This document shows, one piece after another, positions 24,687 through 33,377 of a DNA stretch of 40,010 bases; position 1 is the first letter of the stretch; each line of letters begins with the position of its first letter. Source of the stretch: Lachnospiraceae bacterium (GTDB lineage Bacteria; Bacillota; Clostridia; Lachnospirales; Lachnospiraceae); NCBI GenBank assembly GCA_910574805.1, contig CAJTCV010000026.1:1-40010 (forward strand), written 5' to 3'. The notes under the pieces are model-generated. The model saw only the letters and a program-made list of their open reading frames with translations, did not search any database and was not told the DNA's origin. A program made the translations under genes and the position numbers.

Positions 24687-26228
24687 TCACACGATCCTCT
24701 GCTCCAGAATCTGAAAAGAGAGCTGAAGGACCAGCCGCTCCCTGGCATCCTCATAGTCGACATCCGCCAGCTTCTGGATCCGCTCCAGCCGGTAGAAGAG
24801 GGTGCTCCGGTGGATGAACAGGGTCTTGGCGGTCTGCAGGACGTTTCGTTCCAGCTCCAGATAGACCCTGAGGGTACGGTAGAGCTCTGTTTTATTCTTC
24901 TCATCGTACTGTTTTAAAATTAAAAGCTTGTTGGAGCACAGAAGCTCCGGAGAGAGATGTTCTCCTCCCTGGCTTAACAGATATTCCAGAAGATAGTCGT
25001 CAAAACGGCAGCACCAGTTCATGCTGCCGCTTTTCTTGCCAAGTTCCAGGGCCGTCCGCGCCTGGTAATACCCCTGAGAAAGCTGCATGAAATCATAGAT
25101 CTCCGAGCTTGCCCCCATCTTCAGAAGTCCTTCCCGGAGGAGGATGGCAAGGCTGCTTAAGACGTCCGAGATCCGGGTGTGGGAGTAGGTCAGATTGACC
25201 AGCACGGTGATTCCGTTGTTGTGCATGAAGGCGTGCCCCTCAGGGATCTGGGTCTCGATGTGCCCCAATGTGGCCGCGGAAGAGAGCATGCGGATGTTCT
25301 GCCGTCCGGTCTCCAGCCGGAGACAGAGATAATGATCGTCCTGCTTCCAGTCCAGAAACTGCAGCATCTTCATGACGATGGACTGATCCTGGATATCTCC
25401 GTCCAGATATTCCCGGAAAAACTGTTCGATGTCGTTACCCATGTTCAGGTGGAACAGGCTGTTGTTCTGTATGGCCTGGAGGATCAGCTTCGCCAGATGG
25501 GTGATCAGAAGCCGCTGCCCCGGAAGGATCGGCGTCTCCAGCTCGTCCACGCAGATGCGCCCCTCATATCGGCCGTTGTTCCACAGGTTCATGTAGAGGA
25601 TCGGGTATCCCCGCTGCTCTGCCGAATAGACGCATGCCTCCGTAGTGGTCAGAGTGCTCAGGTATTCCGGGTCCACTTTAAAATCATGGATCAGGCTCAG
25701 GGGGACGATGTTCCAGCCGGTCCGGGCATCTTTGTCCCAGACCAGCATGTTGGGAGCCCGGTGGGGACAGGAGAGAATATAGAAGTTGGTGTCGTGGATA
25801 AAGATGGGATTCTGAAAGACCTTCAGGCTGGCCTCCAGCATGGCGTCCAGCGGATGGACGCTCTTCATGGCGGCGTACAGCTCCATATTCCATCTGGTAT
25901 ACAGTTCAAAGGTGTCCTGGGCCAGATTAAAAAGCTCCGGAATGGAAACGTTCTCTTCCACCACCAGCAGGGAGCAGTCCTCCGGAATCTGCCCGGAGGC
26001 AATCCTTCCCGATACAAGAAAGGAAAGCCCCTGGAGGCAGGCGGGCAAATGCACCAATTCGTCCGAACGGAGCAGATAGAGATAGGAGGGCAGAAGCGGC
26101 CGGTCCTTCTGATAGAGCCGAACAGCCTCCAGCCTTGCCGGGTCTGCATCAGAAAACAGGGTAACATGCTCATAAACTGCGCAGAAAGCGTCGTTAAGAA
26201 GCTGCATATTTAACAGAAAAGGTTCCAT
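24687..26228 (-). CDS. PucR family transcriptional regulator 1
   Basis: The ATG at 26228 sits six bases after GGAGGCGATC; a frame five codons longer would start within that site. The 513-residue protein has an N-terminal alpha/beta region (about 1-240), a central degenerate-GGDEF-like region (about 270-400) and the PucR C-terminal HTH_30 (about 440-510; LELERNVLQTAKTLFIHRST, then LFYRLERI). PucR proteins commonly activate catabolic genes in response to their substrate. It is divergent from the GPH symporter and UroD-type methyltransferase and upstream of the RACo operon, so all three may be targets. Confidence 0.9.
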   Translation of the reverse strand: MEPFLLNMQLLNDAFCAVYEHVTLFSDADPARLEAVRLYQKDRPLLPSYLYLLRSDELVHLPACLQGLSFLVSGRIASGQIPEDCSLLVVEENVSIPELFNLAQDTFELYTRWNMELYAAMKSVHPLDAMLEASLKVFQNPIFIHDTNFYILSCPHRAPNMLVWDKDARTGWNIVPLSLIHDFKVDPEYLSTLTTTEACVYSAEQRGYPILYMNLWNNGRYEGRICVDELETPILPGQRLLITHLAKLILQAIQNNSLFHLNMGNDIEQFFREYLDGDIQDQSIVMKMLQFLDWKQDDHYLCLRLETGRQNIRMLSSAATLGHIETQIPEGHAFMHNNGITVLVNLTYSHTRISDVLSSLAILLREGLLKMGASSEIYDFMQLSQGYYQARTALELGKKSGSMNWCCRFDDYLLEYLLSQGGEHLSPELLCSNKLLILKQYDEKNKTELYRTLRVYLELERNVLQTAKTLFIHRSTLFYRLERIQKLADVDYEDARERLVLQLSFQILEQRIV

Positions 26229-26257
26229 GATGATCGCCTCCATTGGTGATTTTTTAT

Positions 26258-26286
26258 ATTATAGCACAGATGTCTAGGATTGTGAA
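26258..26286 (-). promoter_or_regulatory. Promoter of pucR gene 1
   Basis: Minus-strand TTCACA (5 of 6) and perfect TATAAT with a 17-base spacer; the transcript leader would be only about 25 bases. TAGGA occurs twice nearby on the plus strand (26275 and 26314), the second followed by ATAT, in the interval shared with the divergent symporter gene. Confidence 0.7.
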
Positions 26287-26429
26287 TATTGCCGAAATCA
26301 ATGCGACAAAAAGTAGGAATATCATAAAAAATTATGAATCGGTCTGTCGGATTTACGGGCAGGACTGTGAATTATATACTGAAGGTATCACAAAAAACGG
26401 AATCAAAACCAGAAGGGGGTAATGTGCAA

Positions 26430-27821
26430 ATGAGTAATGAAAACAATGGAAACCAGAAGAAAAGCCTAAGCAGTACACTAAAATACTTCTTCGGTGTGGG
26501 CGACGCCGGATTCGTCCTGATGAGCAACATCGAGACGTTCTACTTTATGACGTTCCTGACAGACCTGGCAGGCTTCAGCGCCGTGATCTCAGGTATGATC
26601 AACTCGGTGTTCACCACCGTGGACGCCTGCCTGTCCTGGCTGTACGGCGGCATCATCAACGGTACAAAGGCAAAGAGATGGGGGCGCTACCGTTCCTGGC
26701 TGATCATCGTGCCCTGGATGGTTCCGTTCCTGTACGCGTTTATGTTCCTGCGGATCAGCGACAACGAGATGCTTTCCGCAGTCGTGATCATCGCGGCGGC
26801 GATTCTGTCCCATGTGGTGTGGAATTTCGGATATGTGGCCAATGCGACGTTGGTCAGCGTGGTAGGCAAGACGCCGGAAGACAAGGCGACCCTTGCATCC
26901 TCCCGCGCAACCTGGAACAACATCGGCGGTCTTCTGTTCTCTTATCTGGGCCTGCCCTTTGCAACGCTTCTGGCCGGCTTTGTGGGTGAGAAGAACAAGT
27001 TCGCGGCGGCAGCCTTCTGTCTGGGCGTTCTGATGGTAGTTACCTATTTTGCTCACTTCAAGATGACCGAGGGCTACGAGGAGATTGAGACCGGCGAGCA
27101 GCAGGCAAGAGGAAATGACAAGACGAAAGTGTCCGTACCGGAGATGTTCGCCTCCCTGTTTCAGAATCCGCCTCTTATGGTGCTGATGCTGGCGGATCTG
27201 GCAAAATGGTGTGTGAAATTTGTAACAGCAGCTTCCGCCATCTACTATTTCCGCGACGCCATGGGCAATCCCGGACTGATGAGCATCTATACTTTAAGCG
27301 TGTCTCTGGGCGCAATCGTCGGCGCTTTCGCCATGCGCTATATCGCACAGAAGCTGTCCTCCCGGACCACCATGATCGTATCCTACGGAGGAATGGCGGT
27401 GTCCATGTTCCTGATCTATGTGATGTATGCCAACGCGTCAGTGGTCATCGCGCTCATGACGATTGCTCATGTATTCTACGGCATGGCGTTTGCGGCGTCT
27501 CCGGCGCTCTACGCGGACACGGTCGTCTATGCAACCTGGAAGACTGGCAGAGACGCTTCCGGCTGGATCATGGGTCTGCAGAATCTGCCCCTGAAAGTGG
27601 GCGTCTTTATGCGGGGTGTGATCTTAAGTTCCTGTCTGGTGGCAGTGGGCTGGCAGTCCGGTGTGGCGCTGGAAGGAAGCGCACGCCAGGGGATGACCAT
27701 CGCTTTCGCACTGGTTCCGGCACTTTTGTGTCTGGCAGGCATGATTTTGCTGATCGTGGGATTCAAAATTACCAAGGATAAAGTGACCCAGTATCAGAAA
27801 GAGATCGATGCGAAGAACTGA
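26430..27821 (+). CDS. GPH/MFS symporter of the methyl-transfer locus
   Basis: The start is ATG at 26430 or a GTG two codons earlier; AAGGGGGT fits either. The 463-residue protein has about twelve helices and the GPH-type loop GGIINGTKAKRWGRYRSW between helices 2 and 3, where most sugar symporters have an Asp-containing D-x-T motif. Here that acidic residue is replaced by Asn (NGT), which may mean a different coupling ion or substrate. It is 101 bases ahead of the UroD-type methyltransferase and probably imports its substrate; that substrate need not be a sugar. Confidence 0.85.
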   Translation: MSNENNGNQKKSLSSTLKYFFGVGDAGFVLMSNIETFYFMTFLTDLAGFSAVISGMINSVFTTVDACLSWLYGGIINGTKAKRWGRYRSWLIIVPWMVPFLYAFMFLRISDNEMLSAVVIIAAAILSHVVWNFGYVANATLVSVVGKTPEDKATLASSRATWNNIGGLLFSYLGLPFATLLAGFVGEKNKFAAAAFCLGVLMVVTYFAHFKMTEGYEEIETGEQQARGNDKTKVSVPEMFASLFQNPPLMVLMLADLAKWCVKFVTAASAIYYFRDAMGNPGLMSIYTLSVSLGAIVGAFAMRYIAQKLSSRTTMIVSYGGMAVSMFLIYVMYANASVVIALMTIAHVFYGMAFAASPALYADTVVYATWKTGRDASGWIMGLQNLPLKVGVFMRGVILSSCLVAVGWQSGVALEGSARQGMTIAFALVPALLCLAGMILLIVGFKITKDKVTQYQKEIDAKN

Positions 27822-27922
27822 AGACCGCTTTCCAGACCGGCCCGTGACGGGCAGTATACGGGCAGCTGTGAGAAGCAATAAAAGAAGTTTACATAAAACT
27901 CAAAGAAGGAGGACATGAAAAA

Positions 27923-28933
27923 ATGCTTACATCTGTACAGAATTTTCTGGAGACGATAAAGCCGGACGGAAAACCGGAGCGGCTTTCCAGACAGTATGAG
28001 GGGACCACATTTTTCCCGCCGAACCCGGCATCCACCTATATCAGGGGCGTCCGCAAGGCAGGTATGGATCCCATGAAGGACCGTTTTGGCACCACGATTC
28101 TGTGGCCCGCCGGCCAGGTGGCGGCCATGCCCCATGTGACCGATGAGAACAAGGTGATCAGCGATATTACCGAGTGGAAGGATCAGCTGGTCATGCCGGA
28201 TCTGGAGGCCAACTGCTCCGATCCCGCTCTGTGGGAGCCCTTTGTAAAACAGGCGGAGGAGATCCGGGCAAAGGGAGAGCTGGTCATGGCATTTATGCCC
28301 ACCGGCGTCTTCGAGAGACTGCATTTCCTGATGGGATTTGAGGACATGCTCATGAACTTCCTGCTGGAGCCGGAAGACATGATGGATCTGTGCAACGCCA
28401 TCGGAGAATACCGTTATCAGTATATGAAGCTGATCGTGGATCACATCAAACCGGATGTCATGCTTTCCCATGACGACTGGGGTTCGAAGAATTCTCTGTT
28501 CGTAAGTCCGGATACCTGGCGCGAGTTTATCAAGCCGAATTATGCAAAGACCTATGGCTACATGAAGGAGAAGGGCGTGATCATCATGCACCATGCAGAT
28601 TCCTTTATGGAGCAGATTGTGGAAGATATGGTGGATCTGGGGATCGACATCTGGCAGGGCGTGATTCCGGAAAATGATATTCCGAAGCTTCAGAAGCAGC
28701 TGAACGGAAGGATGACGCTGATGGGTGGCATCGACGCTTCCATCGTGGACCGGGCAGATTCCACAGAGGAGGAGATCCGGAAAGAGGTCAGAAGAGCCTG
28801 CGAGACCTACGGGCCGGGCGGACACTTTATCCCCTGTATTACCTACGGCGCTCCGGGCTGCCTGTTCCCCCATGTGGATCCCATTATTGACGATGAGATC
28901 GCAAAATACAATAAAGAAGTGTACGGGATCTAA
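27923..28933 (+). CDS. Uroporphyrinogen decarboxylase-family methyltransferase (corrinoid system, substrate side)
   Basis: The 336-residue protein has the UroD/MtaA TIM-barrel fold, but it sits with corrinoid protein, MeTr and activators, so methyl transfer rather than haem synthesis is inferred. Family parts are LVMAFMPTGVFERLHFLMGF, the pocket segment MLSHDDWGSKNSLFVSP, the metal-site candidates His223/His224 (IIMHHADSF) and Cys305 and Cys313 (IPCITYGAPGCLFPHVDP). MtaA and O-demethylase methyltransferases of this fold bind zinc through His/Cys/Glu. It is the only substrate-type methyltransferase visible. A strong terminator follows. Methoxylated aromatics are a reasonable guess for the substrate, not shown by sequence. 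Confidence 0.85.
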   Translation: MLTSVQNFLETIKPDGKPERLSRQYEGTTFFPPNPASTYIRGVRKAGMDPMKDRFGTTILWPAGQVAAMPHVTDENKVISDITEWKDQLVMPDLEANCSDPALWEPFVKQAEEIRAKGELVMAFMPTGVFERLHFLMGFEDMLMNFLLEPEDMMDLCNAIGEYRYQYMKLIVDHIKPDVMLSHDDWGSKNSLFVSPDTWREFIKPNYAKTYGYMKEKGVIIMHHADSFMEQIVEDMVDLGIDIWQGVIPENDIPKLQKQLNGRMTLMGGIDASIVDRADSTEEEIRKEVRRACETYGPGGHFIPCITYGAPGCLFPHVDPIIDDEIAKYNKEVYGI

Positions 28934-28945
28934 CTGATATTCGGT

Positions 28946-28980
28946 GCCCCGAAGAGGCGGTTGTCTCTTCGGGGCTTTTT
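28946..28980 (+). terminator. Intrinsic terminator after the UroD-family gene
   Basis: GCCCCGAAGAG pairs perfectly with CTCTTCGGGGC (11 bp, 8-base loop), followed by TTTTT. Confidence 0.92.
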
Positions 28981-29029
28981 AAAAGGAAGCGGCAGGAAAC
29001 TGCGGAACTTATATAAAAAGGGGGCTGTT

Positions 29030-29836
29030 ATGAAGCAGGAGGAAGCAAGGGCATATCTGAAACGGATCGGATATACAGAGGATATCCAAAAGGACAAAGA
29101 GACGTTAAACGGTCTGATCCGCGCGCATCTGGAACAGGTGCCCTTTGAGAATCTGGACGTCTGTGAACTTGGAGAGGTTCCGTCTCTGGACGAAGGGAAG
29201 CTTTTTGAAAAGATCGTGGAGAAGAACCGGGGCGGTTACTGCTTTGAGCTGAATACGCTTTTTCTGGCGCTGCTCCGCGCGCTGGGGTTCACCGTGTATC
29301 CGGTGGCGGTGCGGGTGCTCTGGAACCGGGACATCCTTCCGCCAGTCTCTCATATGGCTCTGGTGGTGCGGCTTTCGGATGGAAAATACCTGTGCGACGT
29401 GGGATACGGCGGTCCCGGTCCCAAAGGCCTTCTGAGCCTTGAGCCATCCGTGCAGGAAGTGGCGGGAGAACACTTCCAGGTAAGAGGAAGAGCGGAAGAT
29501 CTTCTGGTGGAACGGGCTCATGGAGAAACCTGGAAAGCGGTGCTGCAGTTTCACGACCAGCCCTTTCTCCAGCAGGATTTTCAGCTGCTGAATTTTTACT
29601 GCGCGGCAAACCCGGCGGTGATCTTTTCTCATAAGCGGGTGGTAAACCTGTGTACAGCAGCCGGAAGCAAGGCGCTGACGGAGATGGAGCTGGTCATCCG
29701 GGAAGGGGAGCAGACCGTTCGGCGGCAGCTTCAGAATGAAAAAGAACTGAAGACATGCCTGGAAGAAGAGTTCGGACTATGCAACATAAAAACAAAACAG
29801 GATATGCAGACAGCAGGAGGGAGCAGATCAATATGA
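29030..29836 (+). CDS. nat: Arylamine N-acetyltransferase
   Basis: Transfers acetyl (or another acyl) from CoA to aromatic amines or hydrazines in the cytoplasm. The ATG at 29030 follows AAGGGGG and gives 268 residues, normal for bacterial NATs. The catalytic triad is complete: Cys71 (RGGYCFELN), His108 (VSHMALVV) and Asp123 (CDVGYGG). The N-terminal RIGY and PFENLDV motifs are typical. Its stop overlaps the start of the flavoenzyme as ATGA, so the two are coupled. Placement in the methyl-transfer locus suggests it handles a nitrogen-bearing aromatic product, which is inference. Confidence 0.93.
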   Translation: MKQEEARAYLKRIGYTEDIQKDKETLNGLIRAHLEQVPFENLDVCELGEVPSLDEGKLFEKIVEKNRGGYCFELNTLFLALLRALGFTVYPVAVRVLWNRDILPPVSHMALVVRLSDGKYLCDVGYGGPGPKGLLSLEPSVQEVAGEHFQVRGRAEDLLVERAHGETWKAVLQFHDQPFLQQDFQLLNFYCAANPAVIFSHKRVVNLCTAAGSKALTEMELVIREGEQTVRRQLQNEKELKTCLEEEFGLCNIKTKQDMQTAGGSRSI

Positions 29837-31782
29837 TAAGAAAATATAAAAATCTCTGTAAGCCGATCACCATCGGCAACGTGACGTTTCGAAACCGGAT
29901 GTTCTCGGCGCCCATGAGCGGGGCGGAGATCACTCCGGAATGTACCATCGGGTCAAAGTCCACGGCCTTCTATGAGCTGCGGGCAAAGGGCGGGGCCGCC
30001 GCGGTGACGGTCAGCGAGCTGATGGTTCATCCCCCCACAGACGCATCCCATGCGTATCATCTGAATACGCAGACTGTTGGCTCCGTGGCCAGCTTTACCT
30101 ATACGGCGGACGCCATCAAAAGGCACGGCGCGGTGCCCAGCGTGGAGCTGTCCCACTCCGGCCAGTATGCGGGTACCTATCTGCTGGACAAAAATAAAAA
30201 GGAATCCATGACTCAGTACGGACCCAGCGAGGGGACAAGACCGGACGGGCTTCCGGTGACGCCCCTTACAAAAGAGCAGATTCAGGATATCGTACAGGCA
30301 TATTATGAAAATGCAAAGCTGGCGAAGCTGTGCGGATATGAGATGATCATGGTTCACGGCGGACACGGCTGGCTGATCAATCAGTTCCTGTCCCCCTATT
30401 TTAATCATCGGACCGACGAGTACGGCGGATGCCTGGAGAATCGGGTGCGGCTGGCCAGAGAGGTGCTGCAGGCGGTCCGAAAAGCGGTGGGGCCGGGATT
30501 CCCCATTGAATTCCGCATGAGCGGCTCGGAGATGTTTGAGGGCGGCTATGACCTCAGTGAAGGGGTAAAAATCGCCCAGGCGGTGGAGGACCTGGTGGAT
30601 CTGATCCATGTCTCCGCCGGTTCCTACAAATTCGGCTTCTCCATCACCCACCCGTCCATGTTCCGGGATCACGGATGTAATGTCTTTCTGGCGGAGGAGA
30701 TCAAAAAGCATGTATCCAAACCGGTGGCGACCATCGGCGGCTTCAACGATCCGGCCATGATGGACGAACTGATCGGTTCCGGGAAAGTGGATATCGTGGT
30801 CATGGGAAGAGCGCTGCTGGCAGATCCGGAACTTCCTTCGAAGGTGATGGAGAACCGGGAGGATGAGATCATAAGGTGCCTGCGCTGCTTTGTCTGCATG
30901 GCGGAGCGGGGAACGACCCAGACCAGGCGCTGTTCCGTCAATCCGCTGATCGGACGGGAGTGGGAAGGTATGGACCTGCAGCCGGCGAGAAAGAAACGGA
31001 AGGTTCTGATCGTGGGCGGCGGCGTGGCAGGACTGGAGGCGGCAGTGACCGCCGCAAGAAGAGGACATCAGGTCATCCTGTGCGAGAAGAGCGACCGTCT
31101 GGGCGGCATCCTCAAATGCGAACAGGGCATTGACTTCAAACATGAGATGTACGAGCTTGGGGTGACGCTGGAGCATCTGGCGCGGCTGGAAGGCGTGGAA
31201 ATCCGCACCGGTACGGAGGTGACGCCGGAGTATGCAGAAAAGGTCGGTGCGGATGCACTGATCATCGCCGTTGGTTCCGCTCCCATCGTGCCTCCGATCC
31301 CGGGGATCGACGGAGAGCAGGTTGTGGTGGTAAACAACTACTATCTGGAAAAGGACAGGGTAAAAAGCGACGAGGTGATCGTCCTGGGAGGCGGTCTTGC
31401 AGGATGCGAGAGCGCGGTGCATCTGGCCAGAGAAGGGAAGAACGTCCATCTGGTGGAGATGCGCACAGAGCTGGCGCCGGATGCCAATATCCGTCACCGC
31501 CCCATTCTTCTGAAGGAACTGGAGGATCAGAAAGTCATCTGTCATATGGGTTATCAGGGACTGCGGGTCACCGAAGAAGGCGTCTGGTGCCGTGCCGGAG
31601 AAGAAGAAGTGCTGGTGCCGGGAGGCTCCGTGATCTGTGCAGTGGGCCAGAGAGCGAGAAAGGACATAGCAGAATCCCTTCTGGACTGCGCTCCGGTTGT
31701 CAAGCGAATCGGAGACTGCATCCGTCCGGCCAACATCTGCATGGCCGTCTATCAGGGGTACCACGCAGCCATGGATCTGTAA
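29833..31782 (+). CDS. Old Yellow Enzyme-type Fe-S flavoprotein (2,4-dienoyl-CoA reductase/BaiCD/2-enoate reductase family)
   Basis: These enzymes reduce activated C=C bonds using FMN, a [4Fe-4S] cluster, FAD and NAD(P)H. The 649-residue protein has the FMN barrel (1-345; PITIGNVTFRNRMFSAPMSG, active-site region MVHGGHGWLINQFLSPYFNH), cluster Cys349, Cys352, Cys355 and Cys367, then two dinucleotide folds (KVLIVGGGVAGLEAA at about 385, EVIVLGGGLAGCESAVH at about 515). The Cys spacing is CxxCxxC-x11-C, one residue shorter than the usual CxxCxxxC. Start codon overlaps the NAT stop. Members of this family reduce bile acids, steroids, enoates and flavonoids; the substrate here is unknown. Confidence 0.9.
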   Translation: MIRKYKNLCKPITIGNVTFRNRMFSAPMSGAEITPECTIGSKSTAFYELRAKGGAAAVTVSELMVHPPTDASHAYHLNTQTVGSVASFTYTADAIKRHGAVPSVELSHSGQYAGTYLLDKNKKESMTQYGPSEGTRPDGLPVTPLTKEQIQDIVQAYYENAKLAKLCGYEMIMVHGGHGWLINQFLSPYFNHRTDEYGGCLENRVRLAREVLQAVRKAVGPGFPIEFRMSGSEMFEGGYDLSEGVKIAQAVEDLVDLIHVSAGSYKFGFSITHPSMFRDHGCNVFLAEEIKKHVSKPVATIGGFNDPAMMDELIGSGKVDIVVMGRALLADPELPSKVMENREDEIIRCLRCFVCMAERGTTQTRRCSVNPLIGREWEGMDLQPARKKRKVLIVGGGVAGLEAAVTAARRGHQVILCEKSDRLGGILKCEQGIDFKHEMYELGVTLEHLARLEGVEIRTGTEVTPEYAEKVGADALIIAVGSAPIVPPIPGIDGEQVVVVNNYYLEKDRVKSDEVIVLGGGLAGCESAVHLAREGKNVHLVEMRTELAPDANIRHRPILLKELEDQKVICHMGYQGLRVTEEGVWCRAGEEEVLVPGGSVICAVGQRARKDIAESLLDCAPVVKRIGDCIRPANICMAVYQGYHAAMDL

Positions 31783-31799
31783 AATTGCGGAACTGAAAT

Positions 31800-31871
31800 A
31801 AAAAAACAGCATCTGCCCGAAAGGAGCCCCGGAAGGATTTTACGGAACGAAGTGAGGTCAGATGCGGAACT
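31800..31871 (+). repeat. Structured leader repeat, copy D (internally deleted)
   Basis: Has ACAGCATCTGCCCGAAAGGA, the GGAAGGATTTTACGGAACGA core and GAAGTGAG, then jumps straight to CAGATGCGGAACT. The inner 3' arm and second purine run are missing, so only the outer GCATCTG/CAGATGC stem can form. A separate TGCGGAACTGAAA precedes it. It ends 18 bases before the next ATG. Confidence 0.75.
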
Positions 31872-31889
31872 ATAATAGAAAGGGTATAT

Positions 31890-33314
31890 ATGAAGCAGTA
31901 TAAAACGTCTTCCTGGATCAAGTTCCTTCTGTTCTCGCTGGTCGGCATCTACGTGTTTTTTATCAATTTTTATGTGCCGGAGTATCAGATCGTGCTTGGT
32001 TCCTGGGAGTGGGGAACGGTGGCAGGGCAGTCCAACGTGCTGGTCTCGCACTTCACCAATCTGGTAAAAGCCGCCTTGTTTACCGGAAATTTTCACGCCA
32101 TGCCCTTTGTCGTGTGGCTGATCGGCGTCTACAGCATCGTGGATCTCTTTTTGCTGAGGCCCGGTAAATTCTGGCATACGACGAGGGTGGCCGCCGTCTT
32201 TGCGGTGTTTAAGGTGGTGGGCTTTGTGCTTCTGTGCTTTGCCGTGATCCAGCTGTATCTGGGATGGAATCCCTTCTTTATGGACTGGTTCTTCCATCCG
32301 GTGGCGTCTCTGGGAGAGAAAAGCATCTGTGCGTTCATCATGAACAATATCCTGGTGACCATCTGCATCTCCATCCCGGCGGCTTCGCTCTTTCTGCCGC
32401 TTCTGGTGGACTATGGTCTGGTGGACTTTGTAGGCGTGCTGGTGCGTCCCATCATGCGCCCGGTCTTCCGGCTTCCGGGCCGGGCGGCCGTGATTATGGT
32501 CTCCGCCTTTCTGGGGAATTTCTCCGTGGGGCATATCGCGGTCAACGACCAGTACAAGACCGGGCGGATGACCGAGCGGGAAGCCGTGGTGATCGGGACC
32601 AGCTTTTCCACCGTGTCCGTGGGCTTTCTGCTGGTGCTGGCCAACAATACGGGGCTGAACGAGCGGGGATACTGGAATCTGTATTTCTGGACGGCCTTTC
32701 TGATCACCCTGCTGGTGAGCCTGATCGGTGTGCGGATCTATCCGCTGAGACAGATTGCGGATGCTTTTTGTCCGGGGGCGGAGCCAAAGCCGGAGCTTCC
32801 GATTCGGGAGCAGCTGTTCCGGGTGGCGGGGGAAGAGGCTCTGAAGACAGCCGAGAACCAGGAATCCCTGGGCAGAAGGATTGCCTATATCATGAAGGAG
32901 ACCATCGGAGTGCTTGGGACGGTGGCCTCCGGGACGGCCTTCTTTGCCACAGCAGGCGTGCTTCTGTATACCTATACGCCGCTGGTCCGGTGGGTCGGAT
33001 ACGTTTTCTATCCGTTTATGCGGATCTCCATCCCGGCAGAGGAAGCGGTGACGGCCTGCACCGGCGCGGCGGTGTCCTTTATCGAAGTGACGATCCCGGC
33101 GCTTCTGGTCACGGTGGGAGAGTGGAGCCTGCGGACCCGCTATATGATGGCGGTGGTGCCCGTGACTTCGATTATCTTTCTGGCCAGCTTCGTGCCCTGC
33201 CTGATGGCCACGGACATACCGGTGAGCTTCAAGGATATGGTGATCGTATGGCTGGAGCGGATGCTGCTCTCGGTGGTGATCACGGGGGTCTTCGCAATCC
33301 TGCTGTTTCCGTGA
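31890..33314 (+). CDS. YjiH-type membrane protein with nucleoside-recognition (Gate) domains
   Basis: The 474-residue protein has about ten membrane helices. It contains two Gate-like regions (about 150-215 with RPIMRPVFRLPGRAAVIMVS then FLGNFSVGHIA, and about 345-420 with FFATAGVLLYTYTPLV), the layout of YjiH proteins, which are related to nucleoside transporters and spore-maturation proteins SpmA/B. AAAGGG precedes the ATG. The transported compound is unknown. It lies between the flavoenzyme and the second activator on the same strand, so it may move a substrate or product of the methyl-transfer pathway. Confidence 0.82.
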   Translation: MKQYKTSSWIKFLLFSLVGIYVFFINFYVPEYQIVLGSWEWGTVAGQSNVLVSHFTNLVKAALFTGNFHAMPFVVWLIGVYSIVDLFLLRPGKFWHTTRVAAVFAVFKVVGFVLLCFAVIQLYLGWNPFFMDWFFHPVASLGEKSICAFIMNNILVTICISIPAASLFLPLLVDYGLVDFVGVLVRPIMRPVFRLPGRAAVIMVSAFLGNFSVGHIAVNDQYKTGRMTEREAVVIGTSFSTVSVGFLLVLANNTGLNERGYWNLYFWTAFLITLLVSLIGVRIYPLRQIADAFCPGAEPKPELPIREQLFRVAGEEALKTAENQESLGRRIAYIMKETIGVLGTVASGTAFFATAGVLLYTYTPLVRWVGYVFYPFMRISIPAEEAVTACTGAAVSFIEVTIPALLVTVGEWSLRTRYMMAVVPVTSIIFLASFVPCLMATDIPVSFKDMVIVWLERMLLSVVITGVFAILLFP

Positions 33315-33377
33315 TTCCACAGGAGGCTGGGAAGCAGCTGTTGCAGATAACAATGTGTCAAAAAATGGGGAACAGGT

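Noticed and set aside
27923-28933. True uroporphyrinogen decarboxylase (hemE)
   Set aside because: No haem genes nearby, and metal-ligand His/Cys residues plus corrinoid neighbours fit the methyltransferase branch.
29953-31812. A 619-codon open frame on the minus strand
   Set aside because: It is antisense to the clearly coding OYE-type gene; its His/Arg-rich translation has no family likeness.
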